Shown in pieces: positions 1 to 14,715 of a stretch of DNA of 64,000 bases (its first letter is position 1; each line of letters begins with the position of its first letter). The position numbers and the translations under genes are program-made. A model generated the notes under the pieces. The model saw only the letters and a program-made list of their open reading frames with translations. It searched no databases and was not told the origin of the DNA. The stretch is from Allodiplogaster sudhausi (Eukaryota; Nematoda; Chromadorea; Rhabditida; Diplogasteridae): assembly GCA_945643635.1 (NCBI GenBank), contig CALZFC010000009.1, positions 62,001-126,000 of the forward strand, read 5' to 3'.

Positions 1-51
1 AGCATTCGACTGCAGATCGAGAGGTCCCCGGTTCAAATCCGGGTGCTCCCT
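1..51 (+). tRNA. tRNA-Cys(GCA), 5' end cut by the window edge
   Basis: This is the 3' 51 nt of an array unit: the end of the D arm, anticodon arm with GCA, T arm and acceptor 3' strand. The first 21 nt lie outside the window, so the array continues to the left. Confidence 0.9.
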
Positions 52-128
52 ACTTTTTGACTTTTCACGCTGTTTGCATCTGTTTGTTTGATCGCTTGAA
101 GGACGATGGACCTTTGCGAATCCTTGTC

Positions 129-200
129 GGGGGCATAGCTCAGTGGTAGAGCATTCGACTGCAGATCGAGAGGTCCCCGGTTCAAATCCGGGTGCTCCCT
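129..200 (+). tRNA. tRNA-Cys(GCA), reference copy of the array
   Basis: This is the first complete unit and folds as a canonical 72-nt cloverleaf. The acceptor is GGGGGCA/TGCTCCC with one G-U pair, the D stem is GCTC/GAGC with GG in the loop, and the anticodon stem TTCGA/TCGAG closes loop CTGCAGA, giving anticodon GCA at 161-163. The T stem CCCGG/CCGGG closes loop TTCAAAT. The discriminator is U73, the known identity base of tRNA-Cys. The internal Pol III promoter is intact: A box TAGCTCAGTGG at 136-146 and B box GGTTCAAATCC in the T arm. A T5 terminator follows at 203-207 and a T4 a few bases later. No intron is present. Most array copies are identical to this one, so any given copy may be functional. 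Confidence 0.95.
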
Positions 201-3200
201 ACTTTTTGACTTTTCACGCTGTTTGCATCTGTTTGTTTGATCGCTTCAAGGACGATGGACCTTGCGAATCCTTGTCGGGGGCATAGCTCAGTGGTAGAGC
301 ATTCGACTGCAGATCGAGAGGTCCCCGGTTCAAATCCGGGTGCTCCCTACTTTTTGACTTTTCACGCTGTTTGCATCTGTTTGTTTGATGGCTTCAAGGA
401 CGATGGACCTTTGCGAATCCTTGTCGGGGGCATAGCTCAGTGGTAGAGCATTCGACTGCAGATCGAGAGGTCCCCGGTTCAAATCCGGGTGCTCCCTACT
501 TTTTGACTTTTCACGCTGTTTGCATCTGTTTGTTTGATCGCTTGAAGGACGATGGACCTTTGCGAAACCTTGTCGGGGGCATAGCTCAGTGGTAGAGCAT
601 TCGACTGCAGATCGAGAGGTCCCCGGTTCAAATCCGGGTGCTCCCTACTTTTTGACTTTTCACGCTGTTTGCATCTGTTTGTTTGATCGCTTGAAGGACG
701 ATGGACCTTTGCGAATCCTTGTCGGGGGCATAGCTCAGTGGTAGAGCATTCGACTGCAGATCGAGAGGTCCCCGGTTCAAATCCGGGTGCTCCCTACTTT
801 TTGACTTTTCACGCTGTTTGCATCTGTTTGTTTGATCGCTTGAAGGACGATGGACCTTTGCGAATCCTTGTCGGGGGCATAGCTCAGTGGTAGAGCATTC
901 GACTGCAGATCGAGAGGTCCCCGGTTCAAATCCGGGTGCTCCCTACTTTTTGACTTTTCACGCTGTTTGCATCTGTTTGTTTGATCGCTTGAAGGACGAT
1001 GGACCTTTGCGAATCCTTGTCGGGGGCATAGCTCAGTGGTAGAGCATTCGACTGCAGATCGAGAGGTCCCCGGTTCAAATCCGGGTGCTCCCTACTTTTT
1101 GACTTTTCACGCTGTTTGCATCTGTTTGTTTGATGGCTTCAAGGACGATGGACCTTTGCGAATCCTTGTCGGGGGCATAGCTCAGTGGTAGAGCATTCGA
1201 CTGCAGATCGAGAGGTCCCCGGTTCAAATCCGGGTGCTCCCTACTTTTTGACTTTTCACGTTGTTTGCATCTGTTTGTTTGATCGCTTGAAGGACGATGG
1301 ACCTTGCGAAACCTTGTCGGGGGCATAGCTCAGTGGTAGAGCATTCGACTGCAGATCGAGAGGTCCCCGGTTCAAATCCGGGTGCTCCCTACTTTTTGAC
1401 TTTTCACGCTGTTTGCATCTGTTTGTTTGATCGCTTGAAGGACGATGGACCTTTGCGAATCCTTGTCGGGGGCATAGCTCAGTGGTAGAGCATTCGACTG
1501 CAGATCGAGAGGTCCCCGGTTCAAATCCGGGTGCTCCCTACTTTTTGACTTTTCACGCTGTTTGCATCTGTTTGTTTGATCGCTTCAAGGACGATGGACC
1601 TTTGCGAATCCTTGTCGGGGGCATAGCTCAGTGGTAGAGCATTCGACTGCAGATCGAGAGGTCCCCGGTTCAAATCCGGGTGCTCCCTACTTTTTGACTT
1701 TTCACGCTGTTTGCATCTGTTTGTTTGATCGCTTGAAGGACGATGGACCTTTGCGAATCCTTGTCGGGGGCATAGCTCAGTGGTAGAGCATTCGACTGCA
1801 GATCGAGAGGTCCCCGGTTCAAATCCGGGTGCTCCCTACTTTTTGACTTTTCACGCTGTTTGCATCTGTTTGTTTGATGGCTTCAAGGACGATGGACCTT
1901 GCGAATCCTTGTCGGGGGCATAGCTCAGTGGTAGAGCATTCGACTGCAGATCGAGAGGTCCCCGGTTCAAATCCGGGTGCTCCCTACTTTTTGACTTTTC
2001 ACGCTGTTTGCATCTGTTTGTTTGATCGCTTGAAGGACGATGGACCTTTGCGAATCCTTGTCGGGGGCATAGCTCAGTGGTAGAGCATTCGACTGCAGAT
2101 CGAGAGGTCCCCGGTTCAAATCCGGGTGCTCCCTACTTTTTGACTTTTCACGCTGTTTGCATCTGTTTGTTTGATGGCTTCAAGGACGATGGACCTTTGC
2201 GAATCCTTGTCGGGGGCATAGCTCAGTGGTAGAGCATTCGACTGCAGATCGAGAGGTCCCCGGTTCAAATCCGGGTGCTCCCTACTTTTTGACTTTTCAC
2301 GCTGTTTGCATCTGTTTGTTTGATGGCTTCAAGGACGATGGACCTTTGCGAATCCTTGTCGGGGGCATAGCTCAGTGGTAGAGCATTCGACTGCAGATCG
2401 AGAGGTCCCCGGTTCAAATCCGGGTGCTCCCTACTTTTTGACTTTTCACGCTGTTTGCATCTGTTTGTTTGATGGCTTCAAGGACGATGGACCTTTGCGA
2501 ATCCTTGTCGGGGGCATAGCTCAGTGGTAGAGCATTCGACTGCAGATCGAGAGGTCCCCGGTTCAAATCCGGGTGCTCCCTACTTTTTGACTTTTCACGT
2601 TGTTTGCATCTGTTTGTTTGATCGCTTGAAGGACGATGGACCATTGCGAAACCTCGTCGGGGGCATAGCTCAGTGGTAGAGCATTCGACTGCAGATCGAG
2701 AGGTCCCCGGTTCAAATCCGGGTGCTCCCTACTTTTTGACTTTTCACGCTGTTTGCATCTGTTTGTTTGATGGCTTCAAGGACGATGGACCTTTGCGAAT
2801 CCTTGTCGGGGGCATAGCTCAGTGGTAGAGCATTCGACTGCAGATCGAGAGGTCCCCGGTTCAAATCCGGGTGCTCCCTACTTTTTGACTTTTCACGCTG
2901 TTTGCATCTGTTTGTTTGATGGCTTCAAGGACGATGGACCTTTGCGAATCCTTGTCGGGGGCATAGCTCAGTGGTAGAGCATTCGACTGCAGATCGAGAG
3001 GTCCCCGGTTCAAATCCGGGTGCTCCCTACTTTTTGACTTTTCACGCTGTTTGCATCTGTTTGTTTGATGGCTTCAAGGACGATGGACCTTTGCGAATCC
3101 TTGTCGGGGGCATAGCTCAGTGGTAGAGCATTCGACTGCAGATCGAGAGGTCCCCGGTTCAAATCCGGGTGCTCCCTACTTTTTGACTTTTCACGTTGTT

Positions 3201-6200
3201 TGCATCTGTTTGTTTGATCGCTTGAAGGACGATGGACCTTGCGAAACCTTGTCGGGGGCATAGCTCAGTGGTAGAGCATTCGACTGCAGATCGAGAGGTC
3301 CCCGGTTCAAATCCGGGTGCTCCCTACTTTTTGACTTTTCACGCTGTTTGCATCTGTTTGTTTGATGGCTTCAAGGACGATGGACCTTTGCGAATCCTTG
3401 TCGGGGGCATAGCTCAGTGGTAGAGCATTCGACTGCAGATCGAGAGGTCCCCGGTTCAAATCCGGGTGCTCCCTACTTTTTGACTTTTCACGCTGTTTGC
3501 ATCTGTTTGTTTGATCGCTTGAAGGACGATGGACCTTTGCGAATCCTTGTCGGGGGCATAGCTCAGTGGTAGAGCATTCGACTGCAGATCGAGAGGTCCC
3601 CGGTTCAAATCCGGGTGCTCCCTACTTTTTGACTTTTCACGCTGTTTGCATCTGTTTGTTTGATGGCTTCAAGGACGATGGACCTTTGCGAATCCTTGTC
3701 GGGGGCATAGCTCAGTGGTAGAGCATTCGACTGCAGATCGAGAGGTCCCCGGTTCAAATCCGGGTGCTCCCTACTTTTTGACTTTTCACGCTGTTTGCAT
3801 CTGTTTGTTTGATGGCTTGAAGGACGATGGACCTTTGCGAATCCTTGTCGGGGGCATAGCTCAGTGGTAGAGCATTCGACTGCAGATCGAGAGGTCCCCG
3901 GTTCAAATCCGGGTGCTCCCTACTTTTTGACTTTTCACGCTGTTTGCATCTGTTTGTTTGATGGCTTCAAGGACGATGGACCTTTGCGAATCCTTGTCGG
4001 GGGCATAGCTCAGTGGTAGAGCATTCGACTGCAGATCGAGAGGTCCCCGGTTCAAATCCGGGTGCTCCCTACTTTTTGACTTTTCACGTTGTTTGCATCT
4101 GTTTGTTTGATCGCTTGAAGGACGATGGACCTTTGCGAATCCTTGTCGGGGGCATAGCTCAGTGGTAGAGCATTCGACTGCAGATCGAGAGGTCCCCGGT
4201 TCAAATCCGGGTGCTCCCTACTTTTTGACTTTTCACGCTGTTTGCATCTGTTTGTTTGATGGCTTCAAGGACGATGGACCTTTGCGAATCCTTGTCGGGG
4301 GCATAGCTCAGTGGTAGAGCATTCGACTGCAGATCGAGAGGTCCCCGGTTCAAATCCGGGTGCTCCCTACTTTTTGACTTTTCACGCTGTTTGCATCTGT
4401 TTGTTTGATCGCTTGAAGGACGATGGACCATTGCGAAACCTCGTCGGGGGCATAGCTCAGTGGTAGAGCATTCGACTGCAGATCGAGAGGTCCCCGGTTC
4501 AAATCCGGGTGCTCCCTACTTTTTGACTTTTCACGCTGTTTGCATCTGTTTGTTTGATGGCTTCAAGGACGATGGACCTTTGCGAATCCTTGTCGGGGGC
4601 ATAGCTCAGTGGTAGAGCATTCGACTGCAGATCGAGAGGTCCCCGGTTCAAATCCGGGTGCTCCCTACTTTTTGACTTTTCACGCTGTTTGCATCTGTTT
4701 GTTTGATGGCTTCAAGGACGATGGACCTTTGCGAATCCTTGTCGGGGGCATAGCTCAGTGGTAGAGCATTCGACTGCAGATCGAGAGGTCCCCGGTTCAA
4801 ATCCGGGTGCTCCCTACTTTTTGACTTTTCACGCTGTTTGCATCTGTTTGTTTGATCGCTTGAAGGACGATGGACCATTGCGAAACCTTGTCGGGGGCAT
4901 AGCTCAGTGGTAGAGCATTCGACTGCAGATCGAGAGGTCCCCGGTTCAAATCCGGGTGCTCCCTACTTTTTGACTTTTCACGCTGTTTGCATCTGTTTGT
5001 TTGATCGCTTGAAGGACGATGGACCTTTGCGAAACCTTGTCGGGGGCATAGCTCAGTGGTAGAGCATTCGACTGCAGATCGAGAGGTCCCCGGTTCAAAT
5101 CCGGGTGCTCCCTACTTTTTGACTTTTCACGCTGTTTGCATCTGTTTGTTTGATGGCTTGAAGGACGATGGACCTTTGCGAATCCTTGTCGGGGGCATAG
5201 CTCAGTGGTAGAGCATTCGACTGCAGATCGAGAGGTCCCCGGTTCAAATCCGGGTGCTCCCTACTTTTTGACTTTTCACGCTGTTTGCATCTGTTTGTTT
5301 GATCGCTTGAAGGACGATGGACCTTTGCGAACCCTTGTCGGGGGCATAGCTCAGTGGTAGAGCATTCGACTGCAGATCGAGAGGTCCCCGGTTCAAATCC
5401 GGGTGCTCCCTACTTTTTGACTTTTCACGCTGTTTGCATCTGTTTGTTTGATGGCTTCAAGGACGATGGACCTTTGCGAATCCTTGTCGGGGGCATAGCT
5501 CAGTGGTAGAGCATTCGACTGCAGATCGAGAGGTCCCCGGTTCAAATCCGGGTGCTCCCTACTTTTTGACTTTTCACGCTGTTTGCATCTGTTTGTTTGA
5601 TCGCTTGAAGGACGATGGACCTTTGCGAAACCTTGTCGGGGGCATAGCTCAGTGGTAGAGCATTCGACTGCAGATCGAGAGGTCCCCGGTTCAAATCCGG
5701 GTGCTCCCTACTTTTTGACTTTTCACGCTGTTTGCATCTGTTTGTTTGATGGCTTGAAGGACGATGGACCTTTGCGAATCCTTGTCGGGGGCATAGCTCA
5801 GTGGTAGAGCATTCGACTGCAGATCGAGAGGTCCCCGGTTCAAATCCGGGTGCTCCCTACTTTTTGACTTTTCACGCTGTTTGCATCTGTTTGTTTGATG
5901 CTTCAAGGACGATGGACCTTTGCGAATCCTTGTCGGGGGCATAGCTCAGTGGTAGAGCATTCGACTGCAGATCGAGAGGTCCCCGGTTCAAATCCGGGTG
6001 CTCCCTACTTTTTGACTTTTCACGTTGTTTGCATCTGTTTGTTTGATCGCTTGAAGGACGATGGACCTTTGCGAATCCTTGTCGGGGGCATAGCTCAGTG
6101 GTAGAGCATTCGACTGCAGATCGAGAGGTCCCCGGTTCAAATCCGGGTGCTCCCTACTTTTTGACTTTTCACGCTGTTTGCATCTGTTTGTTTGATGGCT

Positions 6201-7867
6201 TCAAGGACGATGGACCTTGCGAATCCTTGTCGGGGGCATAGCTCAGTGGTAGAGCATTCGACTGCAGATCGAGAGGTCCCCGGTTCAAATCCGGGTGCTC
6301 CCTACTTTTTGACTTTTCACGCTGTTTGCATCTGTTTGTTTGATCGCTTGAAGGACGATGGACCATTGCGAATCCTCGTCGGGGGCATAGCTCAGTGGTA
6401 GAGCATTCGACTGCAGATCGAGAGGTCCCCGGTTCAAATCCGGGTGCTCCCTACTTTTTGACTTTTCACGCTGTTTGCATCTGTTTGTTTGATGGCTTCA
6501 AGGACGATGGACCTTTGCGAATCCTTGTCGGGGGCATAGCTCAGTGGTAGAGCATTCGACTGCAGATCGAGAGGTCCCCGGTTCAAATCCGGGTGCTCCC
6601 TACTTTTTGACTTTTCACGCTGTTTGCATCTGTTTGTTTGATGGCTTCAAGGACGATGGACCTTTGCGAATCCTTGTCGGGGGCATAGCTCAGTGGTAGA
6701 GCATTCGACTGCAGATCGAGAGGTCCCCGGTTCAAATCCGGGTGCTCCCTACTTTTTGACTTTTCACGCTGTTTGCATCTGTTTGTTTGATGGCTTCAAG
6801 GACGATGGACCTTTGCGAATCCTTGTCGGGGGCATAGCTCAGTGGTAGAGCATTCGACTGCAGATCGAGAGGTCCCCGGTTCAAATCCGGGTGCTCCCTA
6901 CTTTTTGACTTTTCACGTTGTTTGCATCTGTTTGTTTGATCGCTTGAAGGACGATGGACCATTGCGAAACCTCGTCGGGGGCATAGCTCAGTGGTAGAGC
7001 ATTCGACTGCAGATCGAGAGGTCCCCGGTTCAAATCCGGGTGCTCCCTACTTTTTGACTTTTCACGCTGTTTGCATCTGTTTGTTTGATGGCTTCAAGGA
7101 CGATGGACCTTTGCGAATCCTTGTCGGGGGCATAGCTCAGTGGTAGAGCATTCGACTGCAGATCGAGAGGTCCCCGGTTCAAATCCGGGTGCTCCCTACT
7201 TTTTGACTTTTCACGCTGTTTGCATCTGTTTGTTTGATGGCTTCAAGGACGATGGACCTTTGCGAATCCTTGTCGGGGGCATAGCTCAGTGGTAGAGCAT
7301 TCGACTGCAGATCGAGAGGTCCCCGGTTCAAATCCGGGTGCTCCCTACTTTTTGACTTTTCACGCTGTTTGCATCTGTTTGTTTGATGGCTTCAAGGACG
7401 ATGGACCTTTGCGAATCCTTGTCGGGGGCATAGCTCAGTGGTAGAGCATTCGACTGCAGATCGAGAGGTCCCCGGTTCAAATCCGGGTGCTCCCTACTTT
7501 TTGACTTTTCACGTTGTTTGCATCTGTTTGTTTGATCGCTTGAAGGACGATGGACCATTGCGAAACCTCGTCGGGGGCATAGCTCAGTGGTAGAGCATTC
7601 GACTGCAGATCGAGAGGTCCCCGGTTCAAATCCGGGTGCTCCCTACTTTTTGACTTTTCACGCTGTTTGCATCTGTTTGTTTGATGGCTTCAAGGACGAT
7701 GGACCTTTGCGAATCCTTGTCGGGGGCATAGCTCAGTGGTAGAGCATTCGACTGCAGATCGAGAGGTCCCCGGTTCAAATCCGGGTGCTCCCTACTTTTT
7801 GACTTTTCACGCTGTTTGCATCTGTTTGTTTGATGGCTTCAAGGACGATGGACCTTGCGAATTTGTC

Positions 7868-7938
7868 GGGGGCATAGCTCAGTGTAGAGCATTCGACTGC
7901 AGATCGAGAGGTCCCCGGTTCAAATCCGGGTGCTCCCT
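7868..7938 (+). pseudogene. tRNA-Cys copy with D-loop deletion
   Basis: One G of the invariant D-loop GG pair is missing (AGTGTAG instead of AGTGGTAG). This damages both the A box and the D-loop/T-loop contact. The spacer before it is also shortened. It is probably not a functional tRNA. Confidence 0.6.
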
Positions 7939-8611
7939 ACTTTTTGACTTTTCACGCTGTTTGCATCTGTTTGTTTGATCGCTTGAAGGACGATGGACCA
8001 TTGCGAATCCTCGTCGGGGGCATAGCTCAGTGGTAGAGCATTCGACTGCAGATCGAGAGGTCCCCGGTTCAAATCCGGGTGCTCCCTACTTTTTGACTTT
8101 TCACGCTGTTTGCATCTGTTTGTTTGATGGCTTCAAGGACGATGGACCTTTGCGAATCCTTGTCGGGGGCATAGCTCAGTGGTAGAGCATTCGACTGCAG
8201 ATCGAGAGGTCCCCGGTTCAAATCCGGGTGCTCCCTACTTTTTGACTTTTCACGCTGTTTGCATCTGTTTGTTTGATGGCTTCAAGGACGATGGACCTTT
8301 GCGAATCCTTGTCGGGGGCATAGCTCAGTGGTAGAGCATTCGACTGCAGATCGAGAGGTCCCCGGTTCAAATCCGGGTGCTCCCTACTTTTTGACTTTTC
8401 ACGCTGTTTGCATCTGTTTGTTTGATCGCTTCAAGGACGATGGACCTTTGCGAATCCTTGTCGGGGGCATAGCTCAGTGGTAGAGCATTCGACTGCAGAT
8501 CGAGAGGTCCCCGGTTCAAATCCGGGTGCTCCCTACTTTTTGACTTTTCACGTTGTTTGCATCTGTTTGTTTGATCGCTTGAAGGACGATGGACCTTTGC
8601 AAACCCTTGTC

Positions 8612-8683
8612 GGTTTCATAGCTCAGTGGTAGAGCATTCGACTGCAGATCGAGAGGTCCCCGGTTCAAATCCGGGTGCTCCCT
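8612..8683 (+). pseudogene. tRNA-Cys copy with acceptor stem changed to GGTTTCA
   Basis: Positions 3-5 are TTT instead of GGG, so three acceptor pairs with the unchanged 3' strand TGCTCCC are lost. The A and B boxes and anticodon remain. The upstream spacer carries GCAAACCC. The same change recurs at 10396, 25264, 35432 and 37630, so these copies share one ancestor. Confidence 0.7.
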
Positions 8684-10395
8684 ACTTTTTGACTTTTCAC
8701 GCTGTTTGCATCTGTTTGTTTGATGGCTTCAAGGACGATGGACCTTGCGAATCCTTGTCGGGGGCATAGCTCAGTGGTAGAGCATTCGACTGCAGATCGA
8801 GAGGTCCCCGGTTCAAATCCGGGTGCTCCCTACTTTTTGACTTTTCACGCTGTTTGCATCTGTTTGTTTGATCGCTTGAAGGACGATGGACCATTGCGAA
8901 TCCTCGTCGGGGGCATAGCTCAGTGGTAGAGCATTCGACTGCAGATCGAGAGGTCCCCGGTTCAAATCCGGGTGCTCCCTACTTTTTGACTTTTCACGCT
9001 GTTTGCATCTGTTTGTTTGATGGCTTCAAGGACGATGGACCTTTGCGAATCCTTGTCGGGGGCATAGCTCAGTGGTAGAGCATTCGACTGCAGATCGAGA
9101 GGTCCCCGGTTCAAATCCGGGTGCTCCCTACTTTTTGACTTTTCACGCTGTTTGCATCTGTTTGTTTGATCGCTTGAAGGACGATGGACCTTTGCGAATC
9201 CTTGTCGGGGGCATAGCTCAGTGGTAGAGCATTCGACTGCAGATCGAGAGGTCCCCGGTTCAAATCCGGGTGCTCCCTACTTTTTGACTTTTCACGTGTT
9301 TGCATCTGTTTGTTTGATCGCTTGAAGGACGATGGACCTTTGCGAACCCTTGTCGGGGGCATAGCTCAGTGGTAGAGCATTCGACTGCAGATCGAGAGGT
9401 CCCCGGTTCAAATCCGGGTGCTCCCTACTTTTTGACTTTTCACGCTGTTTGCATCTGTTTGTTTGATGGCTTCAAGGACGATGGACCTTGCGAATCCTTG
9501 TCGGGGGCATAGCTCAGTGGTAGAGCATTCGACTGCAGATCGAGAGGTCCCCGGTTCAAATCCGGGTGCTCCCTACTTTTTGACTTTTCACGCTGTTTGC
9601 ATCTGTTTGTTTGATCGCTTGAAGGACGATGGACCATTGCGAATCCTTGTCGGGGGCATAGCTCAGTGGTAGAGCATTCGACTGCAGATCGAGAGGTCCC
9701 CGGTTCAAATCCGGGTGCTCCCTACTTTTTGACTTTTCACGCTGTTTGCATCTGTTTGTTTGATGGCTTCAAGGACGATGGACCTTTGCGAATCCTTGTC
9801 GGGGGCATAGCTCAGTGGTAGAGCATTCGACTGCAGATCGAGAGGTCCCCGGTTCAAATCCGGGTGCTCCCTACTTTTTGACTTTTCACGCTGTTTGCAT
9901 CTGTTTGTTTGATGGCTTCAAGGACGATGGACCTTTGCGAATCCTTGTCGGGGGCATAGCTCAGTGGTAGAGCATTCGACTGCAGATCGAGAGGTCCCCG
10001 GTTCAAATCCGGGTGCTCCCTACTTTTTGACTTTTCACGCTGTTTGCATCTGTTTGTTTGATGGCTTCAAGGACGATGGACCTTTGCGAATCCTTGTCGG
10101 GGGCATAGCTCAGTGGTAGAGCATTCGACTGCAGATCGAGAGGTCCCCGGTTCAAATCCGGGTGCTCCCTACTTTTTGACTTTTCACGTGTTTGCATCTG
10201 TTTGTTTGATCGCTTGAAGGACGATGGACCATTGCGAATCCTCGTCGGGGGCATAGCTCAGTGGTAGAGCATTCGACTGCAGATCGAGAGGTCCCCGGTT
10301 CAAATCCGGGTGCTCCCTACTTTTTGACTTTTCACGTTGTTTGCATCTGTTTGTTTGATCGCTTGAAGGACGATGGACCTTTGCAAACCCTTGTC

Positions 10396-10467
10396 GGTTT
10401 CATAGCTCAGTGGTAGAGCATTCGACTGCAGATCGAGAGGTCCCCGGTTCAAATCCGGGTGCTCCCT
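10396..10467 (+). pseudogene. tRNA-Cys copy with GGTTTCA acceptor
   Basis: This has the same three-base acceptor change and the same GCAAACCC spacer as the copy at 8612, which lies 12 units upstream. Confidence 0.7.
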
Positions 10468-13400
10468 ACTTTTTGACTTTTCACGCTGTTTGCATCTGTT
10501 TGTTTGATGGCTTCAAGGACGATGGACCTTGCGAATCCTTGTCGGGGGCATAGCTCAGTGGTAGAGCATTCGACTGCAGATCGAGAGGTCCCCGGTTCAA
10601 ATCCGGGTGCTCCCTACTTTTTGACTTTTCACGTTGTTTGCATCTGTTTGTTTGATCGCTTGAAGGACGATGGACCTTTGCAAACCCTTGTCGGGGGCAT
10701 AGCTCAGTGGTAGAGCATTCGACTGCAGATCGAGAGGTCCCCGGTTCAAATCCGGGTGCTCCCTACTTTTTGACTTTTCACGCTGTTTGCATCTGTTTGT
10801 TTGATGGCTTCAAGGACGATGGACCTTGGCGAATCCTTGTCGGGGGCATAGCTCAGTGGTAGAGCATTCGACTGCAGATCGAGAGGTCCCCGGTTCAAAT
10901 CCGGGTGCTCCCTACTTTTTGACTTTTCACGCTGTTTGCATCTGTTTGTTTGATGGCTTCAAGGACGATGGACCTTTGCGAATCCTTGTCGGGGGCATAG
11001 CTCAGTGGTAGAGCATTCGACTGCAGATCGAGAGGTCCCCGGTTCAAATCCGGGTGCTCCCTACTTTTTGACTTTTCACGTTGTTTGCATCTGTTTGTTT
11101 GATCGCTTGAAGGACGATGGACCTTTGCAAACCTTGTCGGGGGCATAGCTCAGTGGTAGAGCATTCGACTGCAGATCGAGAGGTCCCCGGTTCAAATCCG
11201 GGTGCTCCCTACTTTTTGACTTTTCACGCTGTTTGCATCTGTTTGTTTGATGGCTTCAAGGACGATGGACCTTGGCGAATCCTTGTCGGGGGCATAGCTC
11301 AGTGGTAGAGCATTCGACTGCAGATCGAGAGGTCCCCGGTTCAAATCCGGGTGCTCCCTACTTTTTGACTTTTCACGTTGTTTGCATCTGTTTGTTTGAT
11401 CGCTTGAAGGACGATGGACCTTGCGAAACCTTGTCGGGGGCATAGCTCAGTGGTAGAGCATTCGACTGCAGATCGAGAGGTCCCCGGTTCAAATCCGGGT
11501 GCTCCCTACTTTTTGACTTTTCACGTTGTTTGCATCTGTTTGTTTGATCGCTTGAAGGACGATGGACCTTTGCGAACCCTTGTTGTTGTCGGGGGCATAG
11601 CTCAGTGGTAGAGCATTCGACTGCAGATCGAGAGGTCCCCGGTTCAAATCCGGGTGCTCCCTACTTTTTGACTTTTCACGCTGTTTGCATCTGTTTGTTT
11701 GATGGCTTCAAGGACGATGGACCTTTGCGAATCCTTGTCGGGGGCATAGCTCAGTGGTAGAGCATTCGACTGCAGATCGAGAGGTCCCCGGTTCAAATCC
11801 GGGTGCTCCCTACTTTTTGACTTTTCACGCTGTTTGCATCTGTTTGTTTGATGGCTTCAAGGACGATGGACCTTTGCGAATCCTTGTCGGGGGCATAGCT
11901 CAGTGGTAGAGCATTCGACTGCAGATCGAGAGGTCCCCGGTTCAAATCCGGGTGCTCCCTACTTTTTGACTTTTCACGCTGTTTGCATCTGTTTGTTTGA
12001 TGGCTTCAAGGACGATGGACCTTTGCGAATCCTTGTCGGGGGCATAGCTCAGTGGTAGAGCATTCGACTGCAGATCGAGAGGTCCCCGGTTCAAATCCGG
12101 GTGCTCCCTACTTTTTGACTTTTCACGTTGTTTGCATCTGTTTGTTTGATCGCTTGAAGGACGATGGACCATTGCGAAACCTCGTCGGGGGCATAGCTCA
12201 GTGGTAGAGCATTCGACTGCAGATCGAGAGGTCCCCGGTTCAAATCCGGGTGCTCCCTACTTTTTGACTTTTCACGTTGTTTGCATCTGTTTGTTTGATC
12301 GCTTGAAGGACGATGGACCTTTGCGAATCCTTGTCGGGGCATAGCTCAGTGGTAGAGCATTCGACTGCAGATCGAGAGGTCCCCGGTTCAAATCCGGGTG
12401 CTCCCTACTTTTTGACTTTTCACGCTGTTTGCATCTGTTTGTTTGATGGCTTCAAGGACGATGGACCTTGGCGAATCCTTGTCGGGGGCATAGCTCAGTG
12501 GTAGAGCATTCGACTGCAGATCGAGAGGTCCCCGGTTCAAATCCGGGTGCTCCCTACTTTTTGACTTTTCACGTTGTTTGCATCTGTTTGTTTGATCGCT
12601 TGAAGGACGATGGACCTTTGCGAACCCTTGTCGGGGGCATAGCTCAGTGGTAGAGCATTCGACTGCAGATCGAGAGGTCCCCGGTTCAAATCCGGGTGCT
12701 CCCTACTTTTTGACTTTTCACGCTGTTTGCATCTGTTTGTTTGATGGCTTCAAGGACGATGGACCTTGGCGAATCCTTGTCGGGGGCATAGCTCAGTGGT
12801 AGAGCATTCGACTGCAGATCGAGAGGTCCCCGGTTCAAATCCGGGTGCTCCCTACTTTTTGACTTTTCACGCTGTTTGCATCTGTTTGTTTGATCGCTTG
12901 AAGGACGATGGACCATTGCGAAGCCTCGTCGGGGGCATAGCTCAGTGGTAGAGCATTCGACTGCAGATCGAGAGGTCCCCGGTTCAAATCCGGGTGCTCC
13001 CTACTTTTTGACTTTTCACGCTGTTTGCATCTGTTTGTTTGATGGCTTCAAGGACGATGGACCTTTGCGAATCCTTGTCGGGGGCATAGCTCAGTGGTAG
13101 AGCATTCGACTGCAGATCGAGAGGTCCCCGGTTCAAATCCGGGTGCTCCCTACTTTTTGACTTTTCACGCTGTTTGCATCTGTTTGTTTGATGGCTTCAA
13201 GGACGATGGACCTTTGCGAATCCTTGTCGGGGGCATAGCTCAGTGGTAGAGCATTCGACTGCAGATCGAGAGGTCCCCGGTTCAAATCCGGGTGCTCCCT
13301 ACTTTTTGACTTTTCACGCTGTTTGCATCTGTTTGTTTGATGGCTTCAAGGACGATGGACCTTTGCGAATCCTTGTCGGGGGCATAGCTCAGTGGTAGAG

Positions 13401-14715
13401 CATTCGACTGCAGATCGAGAGGTCCCCGGTTCAAATCCGGGTGCTCCCTACTTTTTGACTTTTCACGCTGTTTGCATCTGTTTGTTTGATCGCTTGAAGG
13501 ACGATGGACCATTGCGAATCCTCGTCGGGGGCATAGCTCAGTGGTAGAGCATTCGACTGCAGATCGAGAGGTCCCCGGTTCAAATCCGGGTGCTCCCTAC
13601 TTTTTGACTTTTCACGCTGTTTGCATCTGTTTGTTTGATGGCTTCAAGGACGATGGACCTTTGCGAATCCTTGTCGGGGGCATAGCTCAGTGGTAGAGCA
13701 TTCGACTGCAGATCGAGAGGTCCCCGGTTCAAATCCGGGTGCTCCCTACTTTTTGACTTTTCACGCTGTTTGCATCTGTTTGTTTGATGGCTTCAAGGAC
13801 GATGGACCTTTGCGAATCCTTGTCGGGGGCATAGCTCAGTGGTAGAGCATTCGACTGCAGATCGAGAGGTCCCCGGTTCAAATCCGGGTGCTCCCTACTT
13901 TTTGACTTTTCACGCTGTTTGCATCTGTTTGTTTGATGGCTTCAAGGACGATGGACCTTTGCGAATCCTTGTCGGGGGCATAGCTCAGTGGTAGAGCATT
14001 CGACTGCAGATCGAGAGGTCCCCGGTTCAAATCCGGGTGCTCCCTACTTTTTGACTTTTCACGTTGTTTGCATCTGTTTGTTTGATCGCTTGAAGGACGA
14101 TGGACCATTGCGAAACCTCGTCGGGGGCATAGCTCAGTGGTAGAGCATTCGACTGCAGATCGAGAGGTCCCCGGTTCAAATCCGGGTGCTCCCTACTTTT
14201 TGACTTTTCACGTGTTTGCATCTGTTTGTTTGATCGCTTGAAGGACGATGGACCTTTGCGAACCTTGTCGGGGGCATAGCTCAGTGGTAGAGCATTCGAC
14301 TGCAGATCGAGAGGTCCCCGGTTCAAATCCGGGTGCTCCCTACTTTTTGACTTTTCACGCTGTTTGCATCTGTTTGTTTGATGGCTTCAAGGACGATGGA
14401 CCTTGCGAATCCTTGTCGGGGGCATAGCTCAGTGGTAGAGCATTCGACTGCAGATCGAGAGGTCCCCGGTTCAAATCCGGGTGCTCCCTACTTTTTGACT
14501 TTTCACGTTGTTTGCATCTGTTTGTTTGATCGCTTGAAGGACGATGGACCTTTGCAAACCCTTGTCGGGGGCATAGCTCAGTGGTAGAGCATTCGACTGC
14601 AGATCGAGAGGTCCCCGGTTCAAATCCGGGTGCTCCCTACTTTTTGACTTTTCACGCTGTTTGCATCTGTTTGTTTGATCGCTTCAAGGACGATGGACCT
14701 TGGCAAATCCTTGTC